From: Trigonopsis variabilis
Taxonomy: Eukaryota > Ascomycota > Trigonopsidomycetes > Trigonopsidales > Trigonopsidaceae
Assembly (NCBI GenBank): GCA_003707065.3
Contig: PPXM03000003.1
Coordinates: 868,001-932,000 of the forward strand
Length of the DNA stretch: 64,000 bases
Direction: 5' to 3'
The notes beneath the pieces were generated by a model, which was given only the letters and a program-made list of their open reading frames with translations, was not told the DNA's origin and searched no databases. The translations under genes and the position numbers were made by a program. Positions 47,653 to 57,568 of the stretch are shown here, piece after piece (the first letter of the stretch is position 1; each line of letters begins with the position of its first letter).

Positions 47653-50459
47653 ATGTCGAGGCACAGATTTGTACAAAATCTCGACGAAGAAGGCATGAAT
47701 ACGCTGGTACTTTCTAACCTCTAGACTTCTATGATGATTATGATGATGACTACAATAAAATGGATGGTAAGACATGAGTCACAGAGCTATGCTAATTGAT
47801 TATAGATATGACTGAGGAAGAAGAGGGTAATGCTCCTTATGAAGAAAGTTACATTGACATCTAGCGCAAATGATGGCCGCATATAGCAAAGTAAAAGATT
47901 CACTCAATGGAGTGTCGGGGATCAGCGATGATATGATCAAAGATGCAGTCTGGGATAGCTATTTCAATGTGGACGAGGCACTAGAGCATTTGCTTGGTAA
48001 CATAGTTCCTTTTGATGATATCTAATATTAGCCGAACGTGCAAAACTAGAGAATAAGAAGAAAGCCCAAGCCTCTAAAGAAGCGTCGAAAAATCAAGGTA
48101 AGTTTCACTGCTCGGCTAGGACGTCTGTTGGCATTGAGATGATCTTCTGTCGAGCTATAAATGCTATTGGTTGTAATATTGGTCTAAATTCTCTTTAAGG
48201 TCTGGATAATGGAGTCAACCCTGGGATGGACGAGCAACAAGGATTAGACGATGAATCTTCTGCTGATCAATTGCAGCGGAAAGGAGGGTCTGAATTGAAC
48301 AAGCTAGGTCTATTACGGCGAAATAAAATCAAATTTCCAAGCGAATCACCGATAGAGTCTTCTACTGAACCATCTATATCCTCACAACCTCGATCTAAAT
48401 TGGCCAGTTTGGCTAAAGAAAGAGAAAATGATGGTGATAGTAGTGCTTCGCAGAAATCTAGGCCAACCCTCTCTTCTCTGGGATCGCAGTCAGGTCGACC
48501 TTTGGATCGTTTGATGAGACACAAATCATCAAATGAAGACAAGGCCTCACCTGGTAAAAGTGCTGAGAATGCGAAGCCCGAAAGACCCATTTTATCTCGC
48601 TTGAGGAATAAAGGTCTTGGAAGAATCAGGTTTAGTTCGCCAACACCAACACCAACGCCAAAAGAGGAATCACCCACTCCTCAAAGTCCTGAAGCGAAGA
48701 CCGAATATACCTTATCCGATCTATTAAGTCATACCTCTCTATTTTCGTCTCATATATCACCTATCAAGATGTCTAGAACCCGACCATCCATCGTCTCCTT
48801 TATCCTTTGTCAACAGACAGAAAACCCACGGGCATCGCCACAATCAGACAGTGATGGTACTAACACGTTTTTAACAGTGTTTGCTGCTAAAAAACAAAGC
48901 GGAACAATCAAGAAAAACTTCCAAAAAGAAAGTCCTGATGATGTCATCCTTAACGCTCAAGCACAAGCTAAAGGTACGCCCTGTCCACTCTTGTGGTATC
49001 TAATTTTTCAGGTTTCGATTCAAAACTAGAAGAAGCGCGCAAAGTCATTGCGAACACCAATCTTTCTGGCTCAAAACAGTCTTCTCTAGCTATACCTAAA
49101 CCCTCGAAGAAGCTAATTAGTGTCAGTGATGAATACAAAAAGACAAAACCAAAACCTACCATTAGTTTTGTTGTCATTGGGCATGTGGATGCCGGTAAAA
49201 GTACACTGATGGGTCGATTATTACTAGACACCGGAGCAATAGACTCGAGAACAGTAGAGAAGTTTCGACGTGAGAGTGAGAAGATTGGAAAATCATCGTT
49301 TGCTTTGGCTTGGGTTCTTGATCAGACAGAAGAGGAGAGAAACCGCGGTGTGACTATGGACGTGGCAGTCAACCATTTCGCGACTAAGTCAACCAATTTC
49401 ACAATCTTGGATGCTCCGGGCCATCGAGACTTTGTCCCCAATATGATCTCTGGAGCAGCTCAGGCCGATGTGGCAATTTTGGTCGTTGACTCTAGTACTG
49501 GGGCATTTGAGTCTGGCTTTCTACTTGATGGACAGACTAAGGAACATGCAGTTCTTGTGCGCAGTCTAGGAGTTCAGAGAATGATTATCGCAGTAAACAA
49601 ATTGGACGCCCAAGACTGGTCTAAGGATAGATATGAGGAGATTCGTGATCAATTGACGGCATTTTTAGTGTCTGCTGGATTCACCCAGTCACAGCTTGTT
49701 TTTGTTCCGTGCTCAGGATTAAACGGTATAAATGTGGTTAAACCGGCTCAAATATCCTGGTACCATGGGGGTACATTATTACAAGCCCTTGAGGAGTCGA
49801 GACCAACAAGCAAAGATGTTGAAGGACCGCTACGGATGTCTATTGATAATGTTTACAAGAATGCACTTTCGGGCGCGGTCTCATTATCTGGCAGGATCCT
49901 GGCCGGTAATGTTCAAGTGGGTCAACCGATAGTTGTTGTACCGAACCAAGAGGTGGGAGTTGTTAAAAACATAGTTGTGGATGACGATAATAGTCCTTGG
50001 GCCGTTGCTGGATCATATGCCACGTGTGAAATGTCTGGGATGGACATTTCACTCATTCGGCCTGGAGATATTGCGTGTGCTGCTGATTCGTTGGTGCCTT
50101 GTTGCAAAGAACTAGAGTGTCGTATTATCACGTTCGAGATGCGGCAGCCACTTATTCAAGGCTCGCCTTTTGTTCTGCATCGGGGCCGAACAGACGTCTC
50201 TGGCCGTGTTGGTCAGATTCATGCTCTTGTGAACAAGAGTGATGGAAGTGTTGTGAAGAAAAAGCCTAGGCATGTCGGTAGTGGCAAGTCTGCACGGATG
50301 GATCTCATTTTGGACTCACCCATACCGATCGAACCTTTTGGCAAAAGTCGAGATCTAGGACGAGTCATCTTACGACGGAACGGAGTTACGATAGCGGCAG
50401 GGATAGTGGAGAACGCACGCGAGTACAGGAAAGAGCTAGAAGACGATGAAGAAGATTAG
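47653..50459 (+). CDS. HBS1: Ribosome-rescue GTPase Hbs1 (possible Hbs1/Ski7 gene)
   Basis: An EF-1A-like GTPase that works with Dom34 to split stalled ribosomes. Seven exons, 47653-47692, 47725-47766, 47806-47826, 47865-47996, 48032-48097, 48200-48973 and 49012-50459, give 840 residues. Introns are 32, 39, 38, 35, 102 and 38 nt. The first is a GC-AG intron. The N-terminal domain (ISDDMIKDAVWDSYFNVDEALEHLLG) is typical. Exon 6 is a 774-nt disordered block rich in Ser and Lys and ends KESPDDVILNAQAQAKG, a normal Hbs1 feature. The GTPase part has GHVDAGKST, DAPGHRDF and NKLDAQ, then domains II and III to LGRVILRRNG. Exon 6 is flanked by phase-1 introns and divisible by three, so it could be skipped in frame. 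It ends 45 bases from the HIS2 stop. Confidence 0.93.
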
Positions 50460-50504
50460 TTTATAGGGTGTCATGAAATCATCAAAATATCCATTTTTGT
50501 GCTT

Positions 50505-51422
50505 TCACGTAGAAGAGAGCCTATCAAACATCTGGTTGGCGAGCAGTTCAGAAACGACGTCAAACTTGAGAGATGTATAGTGTGTATCAAAATCGTAATC
50601 CAAGTAGTAAAGACGCTCGATGCCAAGGCCAGCGGCATAGTGAACCGTTTTCATGTAGTTAAGCCCCACCTGACTAATGCCATGACTGTCATCGGACAGA
50701 CAGAACCGGCCATTACGGGCAATGATATACTTTGCTACATCAGGTCCAGGATAAGGGGTCTTCCATCCTTTACGTATCGCCGCAGAATTGAGTTCAAATA
50801 GGCATTCGTTTTCAATGGCAAGATCGATATTTCGTTGAGCAAGGGCCCATGCTTTGGGAGACAATTCTGATAATGGCGTTTCATGATCTGGAGAAAACAG
50901 TCGAATAAGATCAAAATGTCCCACGACTGGGGGCTTAAGGTGTTTCAACATGGCATATTGATCTTCAAAGTACGCGCATAACAGGCCTTCTGGGGTAGGA
51001 TCAGGACATTTCTCCATAGCCTTTATCCAAAGCTCTCGGTTGAAATCAATTGGAATCGAATTCACAAAATGCAAAGATCCAACAAACATATCAAAGGTAT
51101 GATTGTCTCGGATGGAGTCTAGGTGGTGGTAATCTCCGGAGCGGATGTACTCGGACTCAAAACCGACCAACAGGGTAATTTTATCCTTGAATTCATCCTG
51201 GAGCTGCCGTGCATGAATATAATAGGCCTCGAATCGGGAAAGAAGGTCTTCGACGGTAAGATGGTCTTCCTCGGGATAGAGATCGAGAGGGTCGTATCGG
51301 GGAACATGTTCAGTCAAGCAATAAGTTTTGAAGCCCAGGGAGTATGCATATTCCACAATTTCCCAGAGAGAGTCTTTGGCATGCGCCACATACTCTCCGC
51401 TGTGAGAGTGATGGCTTCTCAT
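50505..51422 (-). CDS. HIS2: Histidinol-phosphatase (PHP type)
   Basis: The enzyme that converts L-histidinol phosphate to histidinol in histidine synthesis. A single exon encodes 305 residues. It belongs to the PHP metallo-hydrolase family, with metal-binding motif HSHSGEYVAHA at the N-terminus, LTEHVPRY, a Glu in VGFESEYI, GSLHFV, GHFDLIRLF and a late DDSH. These cover the four classic PHP motifs. The Gly/Ser surroundings match HIS2 (budding yeast) or his9 (fission yeast). There is no intron, and it shares a very short 3' region with HBS1. Confidence 0.95.
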   Translation of the reverse strand: MRSHHSHSGEYVAHAKDSLWEIVEYAYSLGFKTYCLTEHVPRYDPLDLYPEEDHLTVEDLLSRFEAYYIHARQLQDEFKDKITLLVGFESEYIRSGDYHHLDSIRDNHTFDMFVGSLHFVNSIPIDFNRELWIKAMEKCPDPTPEGLLCAYFEDQYAMLKHLKPPVVGHFDLIRLFSPDHETPLSELSPKAWALAQRNIDLAIENECLFELNSAAIRKGWKTPYPGPDVAKYIIARNGRFCLSDDSHGISQVGLNYMKTVHYAAGLGIERLYYLDYDFDTHYTSLKFDVVSELLANQMFDRLSST

Positions 51423-51852
51423 GGGAGGTTATGACGCCGGCGTTGGGAGAAATGCGATCCAGAATGTGACAGAGATAACAGAGCGCTGATGGAAGTCTTT
51501 ACTAAGAACGAGTAGGAACAAGAGCCATATAATCCCAGATGATGTTGACTAGACATGCTACCTTACACTGCTCTCAAAATGGAAGGAAAAGTAAAAGACG
51601 ATGATTCTATCAATAGGAGTACCGTCCTCACCTAAAGCCCACCGGTGCTTGGAAAACGAGCTAATATAAGTTTAGGATCAACTCCATTTTGTAGCAAGTG
51701 ACATTAAATTAGGCTAATGATGGCAGCTTCCAAGTAAGGACGACTGCACTTACGTGGATGATGACTGATGCGAAAACAACAAAAGACAATCATTACAAAC
51801 GATTTTCTAGACAAATATGATTTGGTCACTTCCAACTAGATAATCGATATTC
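51423..51852. other. Intergenic between HIS2 and the MDR reductase gene
   Basis: 430 bases, HIS2 promoter side. Both neighbours lie on the minus strand. I see no Gcn4 site (TGACTC) that I would call with certainty. Confidence 0.45.
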
Positions 51853-52940
51853 CTACTTTGGAACAAGGAGGGTCTTTCCGTTGTTGGTGCCATGTAGGAT
51901 GGCATAGAGAGCATCGCCGGCTTTGTCGATTCCATAGAAAAGATCAACTTTGTATTCGAGCTCGCCTGATTTGACCCATCCTGCTATCCGCTTTACAAAG
52001 TCATCAAAGTATTTCTCAATATATGTCAAGTAAATGAAGCCTCGGATGGTATACTCGCCGTAAACGCCTTTTCCCAGGTTTCTGATTGGATATCGGTCCT
52101 TGACGCCCTTTTCATAATCGGAAATCATGCCACATTCAATGTATCGCGCGAACCTGTTGCCATGATCAAGCGCAGCTTCGAGATGCTCTCCTCCCACGTT
52201 ATCAAAGTAGATGTCGATTCCATGAGGAGCCAATCTCGATAGAGCATCGGAAACATGTTCCTTTTTGTAGTTAAAAGCAGCGTCATAGCCATGATCCAAG
52301 ATGTGCTTGACTTTCTCATCGGTACCGGCTGAGCCAATTACAAAAAGACCTTCCTTTTTGGCCAAGAACCCGACTATTTGGCCTACGGCCCCGGACGCAG
52401 CACTGATGAAAATGGTCTCTCCCTTCTTAGGCTGACCTATTTCGTATAAACCGACGTACGCCGTCTGAGCAGGCATCGACAGAGCCCCAGCAATCTGCTC
52501 AGGAGTAAGACCTAAGGATTTATCAATCGTAAACAAGTATCGACCAGGGAGCTCCTCCTTGGATATAATCGTATATTTGGCCCAGTCAAGGCTTCCTGTG
52601 ACTATATCTCCTTCACGGAACCGAGGGTTGTCGCTAGAGATGACCTTCCCCACGCCCCCGTTGCTGATGACCTTGTTCAGCTCGTACCGATCAAACTCGG
52701 TCTTAGGTTTAGGCCCAGAAGAAATCCGGCCTCTTTGATAGGGATCGACCGAGTTGTATAGCGATTGAACAACAATGCCTCCACTGGGAGCAGCTAACGA
52801 GATCTGCGAGGCTTTCAGGTCAAAAACGTCAGGCGTGAACTCTCAAGTCAGCCTTATCTTCCAACACTCAGTCTTACATCTTCTTCGCCTTGTTTGACGA
52901 ATCGTTTGAGGGTGATGTATTCGTTCTTAGCTGTCGACAT
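51853..52940 (-). CDS. Zinc-free MDR reductase (2-alkenal/NADPH-dependent type)
   Basis: A medium-chain dehydrogenase/reductase of the leukotriene B4 dehydrogenase/2-alkenal reductase class, which reduces reactive enals and enones with NADPH. Exons 52878-52940 and 51853-52839 (38-nt intron) encode 349 residues. The N-terminus (YITLKRFVKQGEEDFTPDVFDL) leads into SLYNSVDPYQRGRI, the usual substrate-side motif. The nucleotide-binding loop is ISAASGAVGQIVGFLAKKEG, an AASGAVG variant of the Rossmann glycine motif, and GSAGTDEKVKHI follows. YFDNVGGEHLEAAL and the terminal NGKTLLVPK complete the fold. No catalytic-zinc cysteines appear, consistent with this group. The exact substrate is unknown. Confidence 0.85.
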
Positions 52941-53634
52941 GATATGGAATCAATTGGACTGTTTGAGAAGGGGTGGGGGAAGAGGCATTTTATATTGAAG
53001 ATCACTACGGGGTGGACCGAAATCACGACTATTTCCGCTTCGGGCACTGTAGCATTTGTCATCCACCTTGGAGATAGTGACGTATTGAAAGCCCAAGATA
53101 ATCACAGCCGTTTGATCCCAACAGAAGACACCTTCTAGTAAATTCCAGATTCATAGAATAGAAAGCACTGAAAATAGACGACACTAGTCAAACTATTTCC
53201 TTTTTTGAAATCTGATTTAGAGACACATTACAGAAGCATGTGAAGGCTTTCACATGACCAGAGACAATCTTGTGTGCCGGCTCTCTCGCATGGATAAATC
53301 AAGCTCGAATGTCAAACTCCAGTCTCTAATGGGAATTGTGAGCTCCAACTGTACATGACCCACTTTCCAATGACTATGAATAGAAGTGAAAAGAAGACGT
53401 ATGATTGGAGCCACAAATGAATCAATCGCTGGTCTTCATAGCACCTTGTCTCGGTTTCTTGCTACTAGAATGGCATATAAAGACGTTCTGTGAAATCAAA
53501 GGCTTACAGTATATACAGAAAGACTGCGAGAGACGTTAGAGACGTTTTAACAAGATGTTAGTAGCTCTGTAGCAGACCGGACCGTTACTGAACTCTTTCC
53601 TTACTCTCTCTCACCTTCGAGCGTTTCCAACGTC
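52941..53634. promoter_or_regulatory. Divergent upstream region of the MDR reductase and IND1
   Basis: 694 bases between two divergent ATGs. No RNA gene or repeat recognised. The region is relatively AT-rich in the middle. Confidence 0.45.
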
Positions 53635-54609
53635 ATGATCCTTGTCCGACGGCTGTCGACTTTCGGGCGCCTGTTGCATGAGAATCCTTTGGTAGGAATG
53701 CAGATAGGGAGAATTAACATTAGGGTTTGCCTCGTAACACCGAGCGAGCCGCTCCTAAGATTCCTCGGCGAGGAGTTAACAAACGGCGGATTGCAAACGT
53801 CGACAAAGTAATTGCCGTGGCCAGTGGAAAAGGCGGCGTAGGAAAATCAACTGTAGCAGGTGAGACTGGTCGACTTATATTTCTAACTTGAAGCCAATCT
53901 TGCTCTAAGTCTGTCTCATTATCATAAACGGGTCGGTCTCCTTGATCTCGATATCTTTGGTCCAAGTGCTCCCACACTGATGAACGTTCATCATGAGCCC
54001 GAGCTCACTCCGAAAGGAGCTCTCATTCCCCTTCGATCTTACGGGATCAAGGTCATGTCCATGGGGCTACTGATCGGGGACTCACAGCCAGTCGTATGGA
54101 GAGGTTTAATGGTCATGAAGGCCGTCCAACAGCTCTTGTTCGATGTGGATTGGGCCTACGGTGATATGGGCTTGGACTACTTAGTGCTGGATCTGCCTCC
54201 TGGCACCGGCGACGTCCAGCTCACTTTAGCTCAATTGACCGAGGTCGATGGCGCGATCATTGTGTCAACTCCACAGGATATCGCCCTCCTTGACGTTGTC
54301 AGAGGCGTCGAGATGTTCAAAAAAGTCAACGTTCCCCTTCTCGGCCTCGTGCAAAATATGAGTTTCTTCCTCTGTCCAAACTGTGGACATGAATCCCATG
54401 TTTTTGGACCATTGGACGGCGCGATACGAAAAGCAGAAAAGCTTGGGCTCCCTTGTCTTGGCTCAATTCCCTTAAGCGAAGATATCTGTTCGTCTGGGGA
54501 TGCTGGTAAGCCTCTCCTTGTCAGTCAACCAGATGGTCCTTGTTCCTCTGCTTTGAATGAAATCTCCCTCAAAGTCATGGATGCGCTTGGTCAAAACTCT
54601 AAAAATTAG
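53635..54609 (+). CDS. IND1: Mitochondrial complex I assembly P-loop NTPase Ind1/NUBPL
   Basis: A Mrp/NBP35-type P-loop protein that delivers iron-sulphur clusters to respiratory complex I. Exons 53635-53691, 53724-53859 and 53894-54609 (introns 32 and 34 nt) encode 302 residues. The N-terminus is a mitochondrial targeting peptide ([18 protein letters not shown]). The deviant Walker A is [27 protein letters not shown] and [11 protein letters not shown] follow. The Cys-rich [11 protein letters not shown] motif binds the cluster, giving the C-x2-C that marks Mrp/Ind1. Residues [11 protein letters not shown] and FGPLDGA support Ind1 over cytosolic Nbp35 and Cfd1, which also carry the bipartite N-terminal Cys set that is absent here. 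Its presence implies a functioning complex I. Confidence 0.93.
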
Positions 54610-54732
54610 CGGTGTTGCATTTGTATATTAGTATTCTAAGTTAGGTTAGGTTTTCACCCTTTATTATTGTATATTTATCCATCCGTTCATCCTGTAACCT
54701 GAAATCCTGCTCCATGTATATTATGCACATCA

Positions 54733-57288
54733 TTAGATCCGTCGTTTATACTTTCGTGGGTCTCTGCGACTCATCGTAACCTGATTCCTTGCACCTCGCC
54801 CACCTTCCCAAAAAGCCGTGTGTCGCGCAACAAAGGAGTGTCGACAATATGCACACACTTCTGGATGGAAATTCTGTTCCCTGCTGCACATTCCACATAT
54901 CATACGGTTTGCGCGCTCTTCGAGATGGTCCATTTCCTCATTATGACACCGGTCGCATGGAAAGACACGGTTGCAGCATGAAAATCGAAACCATCGGGTC
55001 GATCTCTTGTAATGAGAGCATGTCCCATCGTTCGGCAAAGGTGTTCCGGCAGTAATACCTAGAGATTCCTTCTTATTTTTTCCTTTGGCTTCTCTTTCCG
55101 CCAAAGATTTGAGGGCATTGTTATCGTCCTCACCGGTTCGAATAAACTTGTACTCCTTCATCAACATCCTCATTTTATTAAAACATTTCCGACAATTCAT
55201 GGATTGCGGTTGACAGGGACTCATTCCCCTGAAAGCTCGTTTGGCCGTCGTAGAACAGCCAGAGCAAGTAGGACTGAAGTCACAAGGAAGTAGTTCAAAA
55301 GGAGTACAATTAAAAAGGTCTAGAAATCCCAAGCGATGGCTTCTTTCATGAATAAACTCCATCCTGTAAGCAGCTGCCATCGGATAGCTGCACTTCGGAC
55401 ATTGCACGCTTTTACCTGGACCCATGATATCAGGCTGGATCGATCGTAGACCTTCCATATCAAGTATCGTCTTGCATTTATTACATTTAACGCGCAAATT
55501 TAACTCTCGGCATTCGAGAATTTCAATTCCAGACAGTTCAATTCCAGGCAGATCCAAGCCAATGCTCCCTGGTACAATTGGCTGCTGATTGAACCGTAAT
55601 TCATTCCTATCGATCCTTAATCTAGCTTTTTCAACTTCACCTTCACCTTCACGTTCATTTTCTGCTTGATCGTTGTCGTCCTGCGGACTCTCGTCTCCAT
55701 CTCGTTCTCCGATCAATGCATCCTCCAGATCCAGCGGTCGTTGAAAGTTGTTCCCCTCTTTATTATCCGCCTCGGTCCATTCCTGTACCTCTCTTTCTTC
55801 CTCTTCTTCAACTTGGTCGAATAATTGTTCATCTGGCGGGCTGAAAACTAGCTCCTCAGCCTTTTCGGCAAGATAGTTCAGATGCGACAGTAGGCTGTAT
55901 TGAGGAAATGCCTTGGCTCGGTTATCAAAATGATGCTGCAAAGTCTTTGCAGCTTCATCGTCACTGCTGGGCAGGACTGAAATCCGACAGGGCTCGAGAG
56001 GATAAGTATCCGGCACAAAGAGATGGCAGCTGACATCAGACGACAGGTTATCAGGTAGCAATTCAGACTTGGAGAGTTTTAATGTTAAATATATTCTGGC
56101 ACCATCTCTATTTCGTTCTTGCTTCGAGCCCTTGATTCGCTGAAGTAACAGAGCCTTCTGCTCATCTCTAGTTTTGGCAGCCTTTTTAAGACTCAAGCTT
56201 CCGTACTTTTCATTATCAGTCAAATGGACTGTCGTATCGTAAGCCTTAGGTTGTGACTGTTCAGCTTTCGCATTAGAGTTCGTACTGGTATCTTTGGTTG
56301 AAGCGGGCTTGACGAATTTCATTGTCGATCTTTTTTGTCTCTTCAAAAGCTCTTCTAGTTTTTTGTCTAAAAGGTTAATCTTGTGCAATAGGCTGAGATT
56401 TCGCTGATTGGCAATCAAATCACCAAATCCAATCTCTATATTAGCAGCGTAGCCTCGAGGTATGTCGTCGTTTTTTACTAGAATATGCGGCAAAGTCTCA
56501 GGATAGTTTTCAGGGACAACAATCACGAAATCTAGAGCCTCCAGATCATAAGGAAAATCGGGATCACTAGGCTGCAGTCGTATCCGCAAACTTACATTCC
56601 CATTGTGATCAACCGTCCTTTCTGCACCCTTAAAGCGTCGCTGTAATTGCTGGATTTCAAACAGACGAGGGGGAATTGGGTTTCCATTTTCGTCAAGAGC
56701 CTGAGGCTTAGAGCTCACTTTGGGTTTACCGAGGCTTTGTTTCTCTCTCGACTTATTCGAATTCTTCGTAGTTGCAGCCTTTCTCGTTTCTTGTTTTGAT
56801 CCCGAAATGATAGCTGATGACAATGCTTTCTTGGAGTGCTCATTAGAAGCGCTGTCAGTCTGAGTAGAGAGGATCTCGGCGTTTCCAGAACCAGGTTTGA
56901 CATCGCCTTTAGCTTTCAGTCGCTTCGAGTGTGAATTAGATTCATTTTTCTTCTCTCCTCTTCCTGAATCTCTATCTTCAGACTCATTCGATTCGCCTTC
57001 GCCATCCCCAGCAGCTATCTCTTTTCTATGGGCCTTTTTTGCTTTTATTTTATCTAGATGGGTTTTTCTAGCCTCTTTGGAATGATAATACGGGCATTTC
57101 GAGCCTCGCTTACATCGTCCAAGAATAAAAAGCCGACAGTTGCCTGTTTTCGATTTCTGTTCTGCATTCTCATCAGGCAGAGTCGGTTCAAAAATCGCCC
57201 CCGAAGTCAAAGGAACAAATTCTGTAGCCGATGGGTTCAGGGAGCTGACCCCATCTTCATTAGAATTCTCAACCAACGTTATGGTCAT
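54733..57288 (-). CDS. CCCH- and CHY-type zinc-finger protein
   Basis: An 851-residue, single-exon protein. One CCCH finger near residues 50-70 (CRLFILGRCKRGSKCPYYH) is followed by a Lys/Ser-rich region. Then comes a long part with two weak folded repeats (VSLRIRLQPSDPDFPYDLEALDF and IYLTLKLSKSELLPDNL, RWD-like in pattern), an acidic spacer, several paired-Cys modules (CNKCKTIL, CPKCSYPM, CSGC), and a C-terminal CHY zinc finger with TCSHYKRSTRWFRFSCCN and CDRCHNEE, then CGMCSREQNFHPEVCAYC. It resembles fungal CHY-finger proteins. Small CHY proteins such as yeast Hot13 act in mitochondrial zinc or redox work, but this protein is far larger. Function unknown. The ATG at 57288 is used since the upstream frame opens with TTG. 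Confidence 0.78.
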   Translation of the reverse strand: MTITLVENSNEDGVSSLNPSATEFVPLTSGAIFEPTLPDENAEQKSKTGNCRLFILGRCKRGSKCPYYHSKEARKTHLDKIKAKKAHRKEIAAGDGEGESNESEDRDSGRGEKKNESNSHSKRLKAKGDVKPGSGNAEILSTQTDSASNEHSKKALSSAIISGSKQETRKAATTKNSNKSREKQSLGKPKVSSKPQALDENGNPIPPRLFEIQQLQRRFKGAERTVDHNGNVSLRIRLQPSDPDFPYDLEALDFVIVVPENYPETLPHILVKNDDIPRGYAANIEIGFGDLIANQRNLSLLHKINLLDKKLEELLKRQKRSTMKFVKPASTKDTSTNSNAKAEQSQPKAYDTTVHLTDNEKYGSLSLKKAAKTRDEQKALLLQRIKGSKQERNRDGARIYLTLKLSKSELLPDNLSSDVSCHLFVPDTYPLEPCRISVLPSSDDEAAKTLQHHFDNRAKAFPQYSLLSHLNYLAEKAEELVFSPPDEQLFDQVEEEEEREVQEWTEADNKEGNNFQRPLDLEDALIGERDGDESPQDDNDQAENEREGEGEVEKARLRIDRNELRFNQQPIVPGSIGLDLPGIELSGIEILECRELNLRVKCNKCKTILDMEGLRSIQPDIMGPGKSVQCPKCSYPMAAAYRMEFIHERSHRLGFLDLFNCTPFELLPCDFSPTCSGCSTTAKRAFRGMSPCQPQSMNCRKCFNKMRMLMKEYKFIRTGEDDNNALKSLAEREAKGKNKKESLGITAGTPLPNDGTCSHYKRSTRWFRFSCCNRVFPCDRCHNEEMDHLEERANRMICGMCSREQNFHPEVCAYCRHSFVARHTAFWEGGRGARNQVTMSRRDPRKYKRRI

Positions 57289-57568
57289 GAGGAGTAATAA
57301 TCTAGCCAATTCTATGACTCTTTAATGGCAGTTACATCGCTACATGTTACAGATTTTTGATATGGACTCTGCTGTCAGCCTTATTTGAGCATATTATTGT
57401 CTCCTTCTTGGGCCTGTAGTTAGGACTTAGACTATCTTATCTAGCTGCGTGCAAAAGACATATATTATATAAGCTGGAGAGAGCTCAAAACAACTCCCGC
57501 CCGCTTTGAGTTACGTTACTTGCCACGGACGTTCGTTACCACGCAACTCGACTTTCACTAAGGGATAG

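Noticed and set aside
48267-48677. Minus-strand open frame inside HBS1 exon 6
   Set aside because: Shadow frame; exon 6 on the plus strand is in frame with the rest of HBS1.
54733-57288. CHY protein as the small mitochondrial factor Hot13
   Set aside because: The protein is over seven times longer and carries further fingers; only the CHY domain is shared.
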